Assembly (NCBI GenBank): GCA_027919835.1
Contig: JANVFP010000010.1
Coordinates: forward strand, 1,364,001 to 1,428,000
Origin: Lentinula raphanica
Taxonomy: Eukaryota; Basidiomycota; Agaricomycetes; Agaricales; Omphalotaceae
Direction: 5' to 3'
DNA length: 64,000 nucleotides
A model generated the notes under the pieces. That model saw only the letters and a program-made list of their open reading frames with translations, did no database searches and was not told where the DNA came from. A program made the position numbers and the translations under genes. Shown here one piece after another: positions 21,539 through 33,198 of the stretch. Each line of letters opens with the position of its first letter. Positions within the stretch are counted from its first letter, which is position 1.

Positions 21539-22375
21539 GATGAGTACAATGGGATGAGGAGGTTCGGTTTACCAGCTTAGTATCGTCTCCTGTACAATTC
21601 AATTTATGTACTTCGCATTCCTGCTTTGCTTTGCCAGCGGTTGAAGCTACAACTGACCCTTGCTCGACGCTCTCTTATACGCAGTAATAATGTCGATAAT
21701 AATTCTGTCACTACTTATAATTTCTTGTAAAATACTACATACACATTTTCGGATTTTTCGCAGAAAAACAGTGTGTCCGAGGCATATCAGGACGATCGGT
21801 TAAAACTACACAAACTACAAAGAGACATCTCGGGAGTAAGAGAGGAGAGGGGATGGGGACGAGTAAAGCGTTCATATTTTACTCTACTGTGATCATGAGA
21901 AAGAGGAAAAAGAAGCAGGAAAAGGGAGTCAAAGGCCAAGAAACACAAAAAAGACCACGTCCGTGTATCAACAAACATATTGATCGCATATCGCATATTC
22001 ACCCATCTCGAAGCGTGAAGCTTGGAGAATAAGAAAGAGAAGATCATAAAAAACACCAGAAACCCAACTCGTGAGACCCAACAACTGCTGAAGAGTTACG
22101 ACAGCGTTGTGGACAGGAAAAAGAGACACTGCATATAAGAAGCGGACATCGATCGTGTATCACCGTGTATAATCAAGGGGGACGTTTCATGGACAGCCTG
22201 AACATAGGAATGAAGAAGCCTGATGAAGCCTGATGAACAGAACAAGAGGAATTTCGGGAAGAGGGGCATGAGGGGGTTGTGATGAGGGCAGGTTATTTGT
22301 GACAGTGATGATTGAAGATAGAAGAAACTCTACGAGCCGTGAACCTGGATGTGCCAGGGAGGTTGGTGTGCGTCA
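21539..22375. other. 3'-3' intergenic region
   Basis: About 840 bp between convergent IPMK and bZIP genes; likely holds both 3' UTRs. A GA-rich stretch lies at 21830-21930. No gene recognised. Confidence 0.4.
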
Positions 22376-24314
22376 TCAATACCCATACCCGCCTGTCTGC
22401 TTGGCAGTCCCCGCGCTGACAGCCTGAGCGATGGGTCCTCCGACCTTGCCAGAAGCAGACATGCCCATACTGATTGGGACACCCTGTCCTGCAGCTTGAG
22501 ACACAGAGGGTACAGCACCTTGATAAGGTAAAAATCAGTTTATTTCAAGTCCACCGAGCACTTCTAAATCGCGAGAAGCGCCGCTTACCTAGGTTTATCA
22601 AGCCTGCTCCTGCAGCCACAGGTGCGCCTCCTACACCCACACCGCTTATACCGGCTCCACCCACTAGTGCCGACAGACGGGATATTTCTTCTCTCGAAGA
22701 CACAAGCGCGGACGTCAACCGTTCGTTTTCTTGTGTGAGGTATTCGACTTTGGCTTGCAGTTGAGCCAGCCAGGCTTTTTTCCGTTGACGACATTTGAGT
22801 GCAGCTGAGTTGAGGATGAGCAAATGTTTTCATATAACGATAAGGACGGAGACGCCATCTACGTCAAAGAAGCGTTCATGCTTACCTTGCCGGTTCCTCT
22901 CCAAGAAATTCTTCCTCTTCTCTTCCTCTGTCTCTGGCTTCTTGTTTCTTCCTCTCCCTGCCGTCGTAATCTGTTGAGGAACCTCCTTCACGCTTTCCTC
23001 CTCGTCCTCGTCTCCATCATCCATGCCCTCAAACTCATCATACTCCGGACTCGCTTGCTTTCGTCTACCACCTGTGGACTTGTTTCGCTTCGATGACCGG
23101 GTACCGACGTTGCCATTGCTGGCTTCGGAATTTTTTCGTTTCGTGCCACGCTTCCCGACTGCACCATTGGTGTTCCCGTTGACACCGTTGCCATGTGCTT
23201 GTGCAGAGTTAGCTCTGGCTTGTTCTTCCTCTCTTTTCGTGAGCTCCTGATGTGCTTGACTTAGGAGAAAGAGACCATTGGCCGCTGTCGAAGCGGCGCT
23301 GTTAGCGCTCTCGAGATATGCGGAGCTATGGGGATTAGCGTTTTCGTTGTTGGTGTGAGTGTGCGAGTGATGGAGATGGGAAGGAACAGTAGGTGGGTTG
23401 GTGTATTGGTTCTGCTGGCCTTGGCCTGATTGGGCCTGGCCCTGGTTTTGAGGATTGTTCAGGACTCCGGTGATGGCGCTGAGTGTGTTGGGTGTGATAG
23501 TTCCACCTGGACCCATGGTGTTGACACCATTCAAATTGTTCATACCGCCGTTATGCATCAGCGCAAGAAACGCAGCAGTACCGGGAGAGGCAGGGAAGGA
23601 CACAGGTCCTCCGACAAGTGGTGTAAGGCCCGTGCCACCACTCAAGCCATTCAACGCCGGAGTCAATCCCGTTCTGGGAGTAAGACCGGTACGTGGAGTG
23701 AGACCGGTACGGAAAGAAGAAGGATCAAATTGAAGTCCTGAAGGGGCGAGAGTTGATAGGGGATTGGAAAGGTTAGATGAGGGTGCATTGGGATCCTGCG
23801 GCCCTGTAAGCATAGCAGGGCTCAAGGGACCACTTCTAAGACTCGAATTGAACCCGGCTGCAGTCCAAGGATGGCCAAACGGAGTTGATTGGTCAGCGGG
23901 TGAGTTTATGGCAGCGAGTGGAGGAAGCATAGGTCGTGGTGAAAGACTGCCATTGGAATTAGACCCACCGGAAGCGCGAGATGCAGTCCGGCTGTGCGAA
24001 TGGTGCTCGCGGTCGTCTGCAGCATCGCGGTCAACTGATGAGTTTGATTTAGATATTGATTCGTTCGAGAGAGGACCGAGATCTTGTTCTCGCTTGCTGT
24101 CTTTAATGTTTCTCTCAGGTTTATCCTTCCCTACTCGTTCGCCTCGAACGTTGGAGTGGTTAGCTGATCTCGGTGCGAAACTTTGTTCGAAAGGATTCGG
24201 TTCGAGGTCAAAGTCAGAACGATTTTGACGCTGCATGGATGGTGGCTGTTTTGATGAAGACGAAGAGGTAGATGGAGGGGGTGAGGCCGTTGTACTCTTT
24301 GGTTTTTGGACCAT
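22376..24314 (-). CDS. atf1: bZIP transcription factor, Atf1/AtfA type
   Basis: Nuclear stress-response activator; in other fungi this family is a target of the Sty1/Hog1 MAP kinase. Exons 24314-22886, 22804-22589 and 22518-22376 total 595 residues. The basic region and zipper are split by an intron: KRKNFLERNRQ joins to AALKCRQRKKAWLAQLQAK, followed by VEYLTQENERLTSAL. The Asn-x7-Arg core is the CREB/ATF type N-R-x-A-A-L-K-C-R. The N-terminal half is disordered and contains Pro/Ser stretches and three consecutive copies of R-T-G-L-T-P, plus another T-G-L-T-P, resembling T-P phosphorylation sites of Atf1. A Lys/Arg-rich nuclear signal (KRGTKRKNSE; KRNKSTGGRRK) precedes an acidic patch. Confidence 0.9.
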
Positions 24315-25429
24315 GGTAAGCGAAGCTCAGGAAGGTTGGTCTGCAACGCGAGTTAGTCTCTGCACGATTGATTCCATCGAAGAGTGAGATGAGAGATAAT
24401 ATTGTTGTTGTTATCATCGCACGCATCCTCATTGCACCTGCACATGCAGCACCATAACGTAGAGCAGATAATTATTCGACGACAACAATGACAACAACGG
24501 AAACGATGACAAGCTCAACAAGCTCAACGAAGATCAAAATGAATTAAGTGGTGTCGTCATCGTTCTAAACGTTGAGCAAGACTCCCACTTTGCAGTTTAA
24601 AAAATCTAAGCGATAATTGTCGGAATCGAGAACTCACCTTGAATAGAAAGTGACGCACTCTCTCTTCGCTGAGTGTAGTGACGTTGAGTCTAGGCGTTTG
24701 GAAAAAAAAGGAGAGGATGGGAGTTATGACGAAGGCTGACGTCGTTCTGTACCTTTGTATATATGCTGCGTATGTAAGCCAACTGAGACCGCGAAGACAA
24801 ACAAAGATAGACAAACAACCTCCGAGTTTCTCACGGAGAATTACCAGGTGACCAATGACAAAGTCCTTGCACATGAACCTCCTGTGAAGCCATCAACCTC
24901 GAGGCTAGAAGAACACCCAAATCAAGATATATGCAACTGGGTAGACTCCAGAATAGAACATGTCAGGTAGGATGGAATTGCGTCCGTTTCATGCAGAAGA
25001 CCTCGACGTCTCGGACTTTGAAGAAAGCCTAGTCTGGCTCAGCCTCATTTTCGAGAAAGTAAGTATGGTTGAAGTAGATGGAATCGAAAGGTTAAAGTCC
25101 ATTCGCAACGTCAATCCACCCGTTTTTATCAATTCTGCGGCTTGCCTGGACTCCAATGGTTCGCGGTTAGGAGTTATGTCACACTTGTCCAAAGTAAGTA
25201 CTAGTACCAGTTATATGGCGAGCCAAGTGTTGGTTCTGGATTTCTAGAGCTGGTCCAGTTGTTCGCTCTCTCACAACGATGCGCTGCTAGAGCCCCCGTA
25301 TCAATGCAGTCCATTACAACAGGGTTCGTAAGCCGGTCTGTCTTGTCTTCCCGTCAATGTAGGTTTTTGTCCTGATCCTTTCCTCTCCTTCCCGATGAAT
25401 TTCGATCGCCATGATCTTTCTCGTCCTCC
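24315..25429. other. Upstream region of the bZIP gene
   Basis: Probable promoter and long 5' UTR of the bZIP gene (24315-24900), then sequence with only short ORFs. No gene recognised. Confidence 0.4.
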
Positions 25430-25665
25430 CCACATTACGCTGACTTTTGTTCTATTCTGATTTCCTTGTCAATCGATTGTCAATCAATTATCTACATGCA
25501 GGAGCAGGCAGGTTACCTGACACATCATAATCGCGTGAATAGCTAGAAAGGTGAACGCGGAAAGTCGATCTGTTCATCTCTGCAGAATTTACTCTTCATT
25601 CTGTTCTGGTATGCCCCCAATATCGCATTCGCCTGTGCCAGTCTGTGCTTTTAAAGGCAAAAACC
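25430..25665. repeat. Non-coding direct repeat, copy 1
   Basis: Similar to 25845-26110. Shared blocks include 'ttgttctattctgatttcct', 'ggttacctgacacatcataa', 'tcgcgtga' and 'tctgttctggtatgccccca'. The offset grows from 415 to about 450 bp, showing indels. No ORF is conserved. Confidence 0.8.
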
Positions 25666-25844
25666 ACATACCTGTCCTTCAAAATTATCCCGAATCGTGA
25701 TTGGATTTTGCTTCGTTTGACTGTGTTACCATCGTCGCTGGGATGTACGGAAATGAAATGTCCCTTTTCTCAGGAAAAAGATGGGGACATGGGAGGTCAG
25801 ACCGTCAGGATTGCAACTGAAATGTGAAGTTGAAAATGCAATCG

Positions 25845-26110
25845 TCACATTACGCTGGCCTTTGTTCTATTCTGATTTCCTTGTCAAACATTTGTTCATC
25901 AATCGATACGTCCTTTGAAGTTTGAATAACTGGCTATAACTGCATGCTGCAGGAGAAGGTAGGTTACCTGACACATCATAATCGCGTGAGTATGTAGAAA
26001 GGACAATGCGGCGCGGAAAGTGGATTTTTCTTTCATCTCTGTAGAGCTCACCGTTTGGTCTGTTCTGGTATGCCCCCATTATCGTATCCCCTTATGCTAC
26101 GGTGCCAGTC
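25845..26110. repeat. Non-coding direct repeat, copy 2
   Basis: Second copy of the 25430-25665 segment, in the same order and orientation. No terminal inverted repeats or target duplication were seen, so this looks like a local duplication rather than a transposon. Confidence 0.8.
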
Positions 26111-26587
26111 TGTGGCTTCAGAACGAAGGTATCTAGATTTTTTTGTCTTTCGTTTTCGTCAATATTTTGAAAAACAAAGACTGAATGATGACTTTGTCCC
26201 TCTTTGTCCTCTACGGTCACACTGATAGTAGTAAGTAGTCCGACCCCTGTCCCATCATACCTTGAAAAAAACACATATCATAAGTAGCTGTAAGAATCCT
26301 TTGACTTGAAGGGATTCATCGTCGATGCGATGATGATGTTTGTGTATTCCTAATCTGAGAAGACGACATAAATATAGTAGTAAATTATTAGGCGGAGGAC
26401 CGGAGGTGTATTACTACTACTTGAAAGTTGGAATGGAACCTTGTATAACCACTGGGAGTAAATCAAAAGATACTGACGTCTCCACAGCCTAGCTCAACGA
26501 TAGTGAATGAAGATCACGACTCAGCCCTAAGGCGAAGGTCGTTCGTCGCAAATGAAAAAAAAAAACAGACAAATGGACCTTATGGAA

Positions 26588-26683
26588 TGACCCCGACCCG
26601 GATTGAACGGATGACCTTGAGGAAATTCCAAATACAGCAGTAATCAACTGGAATCTCACGCTCTACCACTGAGCTACGGGGTC
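26588..26683 (-). tRNA. tRNA-Trp (CCA), second copy with a different intron
   Basis: The mature part appears the same as the tRNA at 19687-19771, including the A-C mismatch at 31-39. The intron after G37 is about 24 nt and unrelated in sequence. It contains TTTGGAAT, whose TGGAA pairs with TTCCA of the anticodon loop. Opposite orientation to copy 1, about 7 kb away. Confidence 0.85.
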
Positions 26684-26776
26684 GATGTCTATACTGCACA
26701 ACGGGACAAATATGACAGACTCAGACTGATAGGGTTCACAACGTATACAAATGCAAACAACAATCTCCCACCAAAA

Positions 26777-28651
26777 ATGCCACTCTCTTTCAAATTCTCA
26801 AAATCCATCCTATCCACAATCTCCCCACCCATCCCAACAGCGTATAAATGGATCCCAAAGTCAAAATCTACACGCACGAGTCCCAACCTAGAGGTACTAG
26901 ACATGTCCCAGGGCGTACCAGGCACCGTCCCACATCCTATCCTCCAACAGTCCCTGCGTGAGACGAGTGCTCGTTCAGATGCGTGGGGATATTGTCCTGC
27001 TGAAGGTGAATGGAAGCTGAGAGAGGTGCTTGCAAGAGAGATGAGAGGTATTTACTATGGGCATGGAAAGAGAAAGGTGGATATATCACCAGAAGATATC
27101 GCTATAACCTCTGGATGCAACCTTGCGTTTGTAGCCACGATCATGGCTATCGCTGACGCGGGTGATGAGGTGATTCTTCCTGTGCCGTGGTATTTCAATC
27201 ATCAGTAAGTGGATCGTGCTGTTCTATAGCTATACTATATATCAACCAAGCTGAAACTTTGCTCTTCGCAGAATGACACTAACTCTGCTAGGCATAACAC
27301 CCGTTCCACTGATCACGTCCCCGGAATCATCGTTCCTTCCTTCCCCAACTCTCGCGTCGACGTTGATCACGTCAAAGACCCGCGCGATTGCCCTCGTAAC
27401 ACCAAACAATCCAACAGGAGCCGTATATCCTCCTAGTTTGATCGCACAATTCGCAGAGCTCGCGAAGGAGAATGGTTTGGCTCTGGTTTTGGATGAGACG
27501 TACAGGGATTTCATCGTTGGCTCTGATGACTTATCGGATACCATTTCGGAAAGACCGCATGGGCTCTTTGATACCACTGATTCCGAGTCAGAGGCAGAGT
27601 CAGAGGATCGAAGTGGGGGGTTAATAGCTTCAGATGACATCGATAAACACCTTCCCTGGCGTTCGACTCTAATATCCCTCTACTCCTTCTCCAAATCCTA
27701 TCGAATCCCGGGCCATCGTCTTGGTGCGATCACCGCGTCGCCAGAGTTGTTGAAAGAGATAGGCAAGGTGTTGGATACGTTGCAGATCTGTGCGCCGAGG
27801 GTTCCACAGTTGGCACTTGCGAAGGAGTTTGTGGATGCAGATGGATCTGTCGAGGTCGTTGGTGCACAAGGTTCACAAGGCCAAGGACAGTTGCGATCGC
27901 CACCTTTGACTACGCCTGGTACACCGGGAGAGCCTCCTGAGTCTGAGGTGAAATTGGACTCGGCGCTCAGTGGTCACGATGTTTCCTTACAAGAATCAAT
28001 GATAGCGGTATCGTCTTTGAAGTCAACTTCGTCGTTGGAGAAAGAAGTGGAGGAGACGACTTCGGTTCTTGCTGCTCTTAAATCTGATATATTATCCACC
28101 TCACTGGCGATACACGCCCGACAGAGACTTTTTAAGGATACATTGGAGAAGGAAGCGCCGAATTGGAAGGTTGTTAGTCAAGGTAAGTGCTACATATGAG
28201 TTTGACCCTTAATGCCTTGGTGTACTTTTTCTTCGCCTCGTTCGGGGTGACTTTCATTTGAAACCATCCCTAAGGCTCACACTTCCTCTTTGTTTCTTTC
28301 GCAGGCGCATACTACGCATTCGTCCAACATCCTTTCCCCTCACAATCAAGCGAGGACGTTTGCCAAAAACTTGTCGAAGAGGTCGGAGTCAGAGTTTTAC
28401 CCGGGTCATTTTTCTTTGACAAAGACCTGGATATAACGGGAACGGGAACAAGTTCTTTTTCTTCTATGAAATCCCAGCCGGAGTTGAACTCAGGCTTGTC
28501 AGACTCATTGTCAAAGTTGAATGAGCTAGACAGATACATTCGGTTTTCTGTCGCGAATGTGTCGGATGAGAAGGTTGTGAAGGTTTGTAGGATGCTTGGA
28601 GAGGCAGAGGGGGTGTTTAGGGAGGAGTTTGGTTGGGTTGTTGGGGGATAA
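26777..28651 (+). CDS. PLP-dependent aminotransferase, class I/II
   Basis: Fold-type I aminotransferase transferring amino groups between an amino acid and a 2-oxo acid, or an ACC-synthase-like relative. Exons 26777-27204, 27272-28182 and 28305-28651 give 561 residues. Landmarks: DMSQGVPGTVPHPILQ, AWGYCPAEGEWKLREVLA, ITSGCNLAF, VPWYFNHQMTL, VTPNNPTGAVYPPSLI (Asn contacting PLP) and LVLDETYRDF (Asp). SLYSFSKSYRIPGHRLG carries the Schiff-base Lys and phosphate-binding Arg. YIRFSVANVSDEKV holds the carboxylate-binding Arg. It is about 150 residues longer than typical, with an acidic insert after the Asp motif (DTTDSESEAESEDRSGG) and a longer Ser/Gly-rich insert after ALAKEFVDADG. Substrate unknown. 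Confidence 0.87.
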
Positions 28652-29185
28652 GCGTAGTCTGTAGTCTACGGTACACAGTTGTTGTAGTTGGTGTACTTGA
28701 AGTAGTACTGGGAATTTTTGGAATTTTCTCGGTGCCTTTGTGGGTAAAAAACCATTACGTAAATCAATTGATCGAATGTTCCCATCGTTTCCAAAATTCT
28801 CAGCTCAATTTCTCCCGTCGTAAGCCTTCGTAAGCTCGTTCCTTTTCTCTGATTTATTCTTTCTCTCTCTCACCCACAGTCCTCAGTCGTCTTTTGGACC
28901 TCTTCTCTCCAACAGACCTCCTTCGACTCCCTCATCTCGACCTATCGTCGCTAGCTTCACCACACGCTCTTTTGCACAATCTACGTTCTTTGATCCGGCT
29001 TTGACTATAGGGTTTCTGCCTTGTAGCTCACATACACACTCACACATCTACAAAACAAATCATTGTTGTTGTAGAGACTTCGTTAGCTTCTTCAACGAGC
29101 CTAAATTGCGCGCTTTTAAACGGCTTTTGGACTCCTTGATCTCAACTCTCAACCACCATAGACTACTACTACTTTCGAAGACAAT
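28652..29185. promoter_or_regulatory. Upstream region of the 29186 gene
   Basis: 3' flank of the aminotransferase, then a pyrimidine-rich stretch (28840-29180), typical of a fungal promoter and 5' UTR, leading to the ATG at 29186. Confidence 0.4.
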
Positions 29186-30166
29186 ATGCCTCGTCAACCT
29201 GGTAACTACACCATCGCATTATTCTCATCTAACCCAAAGCTAACACAGAGCTGATGCTGTGACTTTTAGCACCTCGTCTTCACCGCTTACCGCAGCGCCT
29301 GGATTATACACTCATTCCAGCACCTCTCGGTAGGTCACCGCCACCCCCGTCAATAAATACTCTCTACCTGTTTCACGGCTGAACACATCATTAACTCTTG
29401 CTTTCTCTGCTCCATGACAGACCTATCTCTACCGCTCCTGACCGAAAAGTCACCGTTGCCAGCGATCATCGTGACGCCTTCTTCGCCTTCGTCCACGCAC
29501 GACTACAGTATCGCGTTCCTCGCGCCACCGAAGGAACCTGGGTTCTTGGAGAGGCTTGGAGCTAGGCTGCAGTGAGTAGTTGCTACTATGTAGTCGTTGT
29601 TAATGCCTTTCAACGCGTCTGAACGACTCTACCTCTACCTTAGATGGACCAAAGCCTCTGTCGCGGCCAACACCGAATCCAACCGCGCCCCACTAGGACT
29701 TCGCGCCCAAACCGCCCGGACGCTTCTTATTCTCTTCCTCATCCTCTTCGTGATGCTCACCCACCTTGTCACCCACCGGATGGCCCAGACGTCTAGGAGG
29801 CCGTATCTGGATTTTTCTGTCCAGGACGCGAGTACGAATATGGGTCCGAATACGGCTTCGTATTTGTTGGGTGAGTTGAGTGGAATTGGTGGTGAAGAAA
29901 TCAAGGATGGGTTGAATGAGATGAATGGGTCGGTGGATGAGTTGGATGGTGTGGATGGGATGAAGGAAGGAGGCGATCATGACTACTCGGTGCCTTCTTC
30001 AGCGCTTGGAAGTGGCCATGGACATGGACATGGGCATGGAGTTTCTGGATTCAGTACTGCCCATAGACATGGACATGCTCATGGAGGCTGGTTCGATCTC
30101 AGTCAGTATTGGGGTGAAGCACGAGAGGAGGAAGACGAAAAGAGGGATTTCATTGTTTACGCTTGA
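29186..30166 (+). CDS. Single-TM protein with His-Gly-rich tail, unknown function
   Basis: Four exons (29186-29201, 29270-29329, 29421-29571, 29644-30166) total 249 residues, with good GT-AG sites and consistent phases. The N-terminus reads MPRQPAPRLHRLPQRLDYTL, then DYSIAFLAPPKEPGFLERLG. One TM segment, ARTLLILFLILFVMLTHLV, is preceded by Arg-rich sequence. The C-terminal half is acidic and Gly-rich, with His-Gly runs (SGHGHGHGHGVSG; HRHGHAHGG), and ends KRDFIVYA. The His tracts could bind metal, but that is speculation. I do not recognise the family. Confidence 0.65.
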
Positions 30167-30831
30167 TTTCATTTCGATTTTCCTCTCCTCCGTCCCACAC
30201 TTTTGTCGTGCTTCTTTTTGGTTTGAAACCGCCCCTGCTTAGACTTCTTCAGTCAGATTCGTTTCCTGCTGTTCTCTTCCCTCCTCCTCCTCTGTTACAA
30301 CCTCCTTTGCACCTACCCACTCTCCTCGCTTCCTCCTCCCTACATCCTCTTGCACCCTCTTGCACCTCATTCCTGATAGGGAATCCCCGCTTAACTCAAT
30401 GTTTCTTTGTCAAAATAAATTTTGGTCATTGTTTGGGTATATAAAATTATTTTCTGTTTACTTCTATACTTACCTGTCCGTTAACACAGTATTAAACCGT
30501 TGTTCGTCGTTGTCGAATCATGAATCATTTGTTGATTCAAAGATCAGCGTCGTATCATAGATCGAAATTTCTCCAGGATGAATAGAAGAATTGTTTGACA
30601 TTACCGATGTAACAACTGCGTATTACTGTCGAGTAGGGTAATAGGCATTTCTTGTTCAAGCTGGTGCAAGTTAAATTCGCGTATCGATTTTTCATTACAT
30701 TGGAAAGACGACAACTCCTTCCTTCGAAAGGACTTTGACCTAATCAATTTTACCGCAAATTTTTCAGGACAAATGGTGAACAAGTACGGTCTCGGTGCGA
30801 TGATGCGCGTTGTAACTCACCAGAACACCAT
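30167..30831. other. Convergent 3' intergenic region
   Basis: Pyrimidine-rich then AT-rich sequence between two convergent genes; no gene recognised. Confidence 0.4.
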
Positions 30832-32337
30832 TCAGCGTCTGTTACTTTCCATCCACGGCGGACCCGTGCAGTTAAACCCAACAGGATCCACCACACTATC
30901 ACACAAATAATTCACCGGCCTAGTCCCATTCACAGGATCCACAATCCCATCCTCCACATCCTCAATCTCAATCCCCGTACACGGACTCGCCGCACTACAC
31001 TGCATACTCCCCACGACGGCACTACTCGCGGTCCCTCTCCACCTCTTCAACCTGATATCTCGTAGATTGAACTTGGACGTGTCGCACATTCCTGTCACGC
31101 CGTTGTACGATGTGCATTGGGTGATGAGGAAGATACCGGTGGCATTGTGCAGGGTGAAGTCAGTGAAGGTGATGTTGGAGGCGAAACCGAGACCTCCGCC
31201 TCCGCCGTTGGGCGGGGAACCGGTGGAGATGCCCGTCCATGTTTTGACGTATGCGCCAAAGGGCATGCCGGGGCCAATAGAAATGTTACGGGCAGTAACG
31301 TTTTGGATTGTCTCGAAGGCGCCCTCTGAAGAGATGACAGTCAAAAGTGGCTCAGACAAAAGAGAGAAGCAACCGGAAAACCAGACGCACCGTATTGACC
31401 GATGCTACCGATAGCAACTCCGAGTCCTGTATAGAAATTGCAGTTTTCGATCAAGATATTTGTGCTGTTTGCTTTCATAGCGATCGAATCATCGCCGTTT
31501 TCAACTGTCCAGCCACGGAAAGTGATGTTGTTAGCATAAACAGTGTCTGCACCGTCTGTCTGCGGGATCGTCAAGACTTTGAGCCTGGATAATAAGCGAC
31601 TCCGAGCTTACATTGACGATGAGGGAGTAATTGAACCCAGGACCATGCTCAGTATCAGTGTTGTTAACGTATATGTTCTCGAGAAGAACATTCTCTGAAT
31701 GAATCACTGTCATGGTCCTATACGCAATGTTACACCAGATTCGCGAGATGGAGGACAGGTGAACTTACCACATCTGACTTTGTATGAATCGGATTCCTTC
31801 AAACACACTATCCCTCGTTCCAGTGATAGTGATTTGATGAGGACGTCCAGGGTAATTGCTCGTCCCATTGTTGAAATCATACCAGACTTGCCCATTACCA
31901 TTCAACGTACCATGCCCATGGCCGTCCCACCTAATGTCTTCACCACCAAACAGCCATGCGCTGCTCATGTTCTGATAGCCAACCGGCAGCGAGTTGCTCA
32001 GCCAATATCCGAGGTCAGAGTTATTCCAGGACAGAGTCCCTTGGAGGTCAATATCGAGATTGGACAGACCAGTAGTGTTCATCACCGATGAGACGGTGTA
32101 GGTGGTATTTGTGAAGACTACCTTTCCGCGCGATTTCACGGAATTGTGACGTCCACAACGTTCGAACGCGTCAATGATAGCAGGTGCGGAATCATGACCT
32201 TTAGGTGCAGGTGTAACGATGCATACGTTGGGTTTATCGATTGAGGAAGAGGAAGAATCCTGTCCTTGCGCGAGCTGGGAGAAAGCCAGCAGCAGCAGGG
32301 AGGTCAAAGTCGCGATCAGACTGCGTATTTTCAACAT
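30832..32337 (-). CDS. Glycoside hydrolase family 28, exo-polygalacturonase-like
   Basis: Secreted pectinase hydrolysing galacturonan in plant cell walls. Exons 32337-31769, 31717-31612, 31559-31391 and 31325-30832 give 445 residues. The start is the ATG at 32337; the signal peptide is MLKIRSLIATLTSLLLLAFS. GH28 catalytic motifs are present: NTDGADT (made by splicing), ENGDDSIAMKA (Asp-Asp), GLGVAIGSIGQ (the G-H-G position, here G-L-G) and GAYVKTW (the R-I-K position). Loss of His in G-H-G and Lys-Thr-Trp in place of R-I-K fit exo-acting members. Many N-x-S/T sites (NNTDT, NSTN, NCTG) fit a glycosylated exported enzyme. Two paralogous secreted genes of unknown role lie upstream. Confidence 0.9.
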
Positions 32338-33198
32338 CACGGAAAGCAGGGGATGTCCAGTGGACCAGCGCGGAGACGTATACCCAGTGGGGCTTTATAT
32401 ATGCTTGCTCGGGCATTCTATACGTCTGAGTTTCAATGAAGTACTTGCATCATATCCATAGCATACAGAACCTTCACCGTCTGCCAGATGACCGAGGTCA
32501 TGCATTGAGAAGGACGAGCAGATGAACAGTGGAAGAATTCAGAAGAGGAAGAGCTGGAAATAACTCCAGGTTGGAAGCTTGTCATCGGGCCCGGGGCGTT
32601 GAGTTGAATTCCTAGATTGAAGGCTTACGAGAAGAGACTGGTCAGTGGTGACGATGGTCGCAAGTGGTGGAATAGAAAAAGCATATCTCATGGTCTTTCG
32701 GAACCGTTGTTGAGATTCAACGAAAACAGTAGGCCGGACCGTCTGTGGCGTCACACGGGTTATATTTGAAGGCAACAAGTTACAAGCCTGAGGTGCTCGA
32801 GACGTACCAAGTAGTAGATAAGTAGCTCTTCATGATTCATGCATCATTCACGATGGTTCAGGCTTCAAAGCTTCAAGCTTCGAGCTTCTGTGAGCCTCAG
32901 TAAAAATCACTCCAGTGGAAGACTGTGTAATAGGTAAATTCGAGGGCGATATTACTAGTCCCTTTTCAAGTAGTGAATACATCGGGGTAAATATCGAGGG
33001 AAATAAACAACAACGATTGAGAGAATTGGTAGTGGCAAGTAACTGTTTCAAGGAAAGGAATGAGGTCTGTAACAAAATGAGGCAGAATTCGGAGGAAGAT
33101 AACGGGTGCAAGACCATCAATTATTCAAGCGTCGACGCAGCACTAATCTCTTCAGGTATCTCTGATGGGTCGTTTCAAAGAGTGGGGATATCTGAGGC
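32338..33198. other. GH28 promoter and flank of the next gene
   Basis: Contains the GH28 promoter at its left end. From about 33110 it belongs to the tandem repeat unit carrying the next gene. No further gene recognised. Confidence 0.4.
32394..32402 (-). promoter_or_regulatory. TATA box of the GH28 gene
   Basis: TATATAAAG-type sequence on the minus strand about 60 bp upstream of the GH28 start codon, a usual place for a fungal core promoter. Confidence 0.55.
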
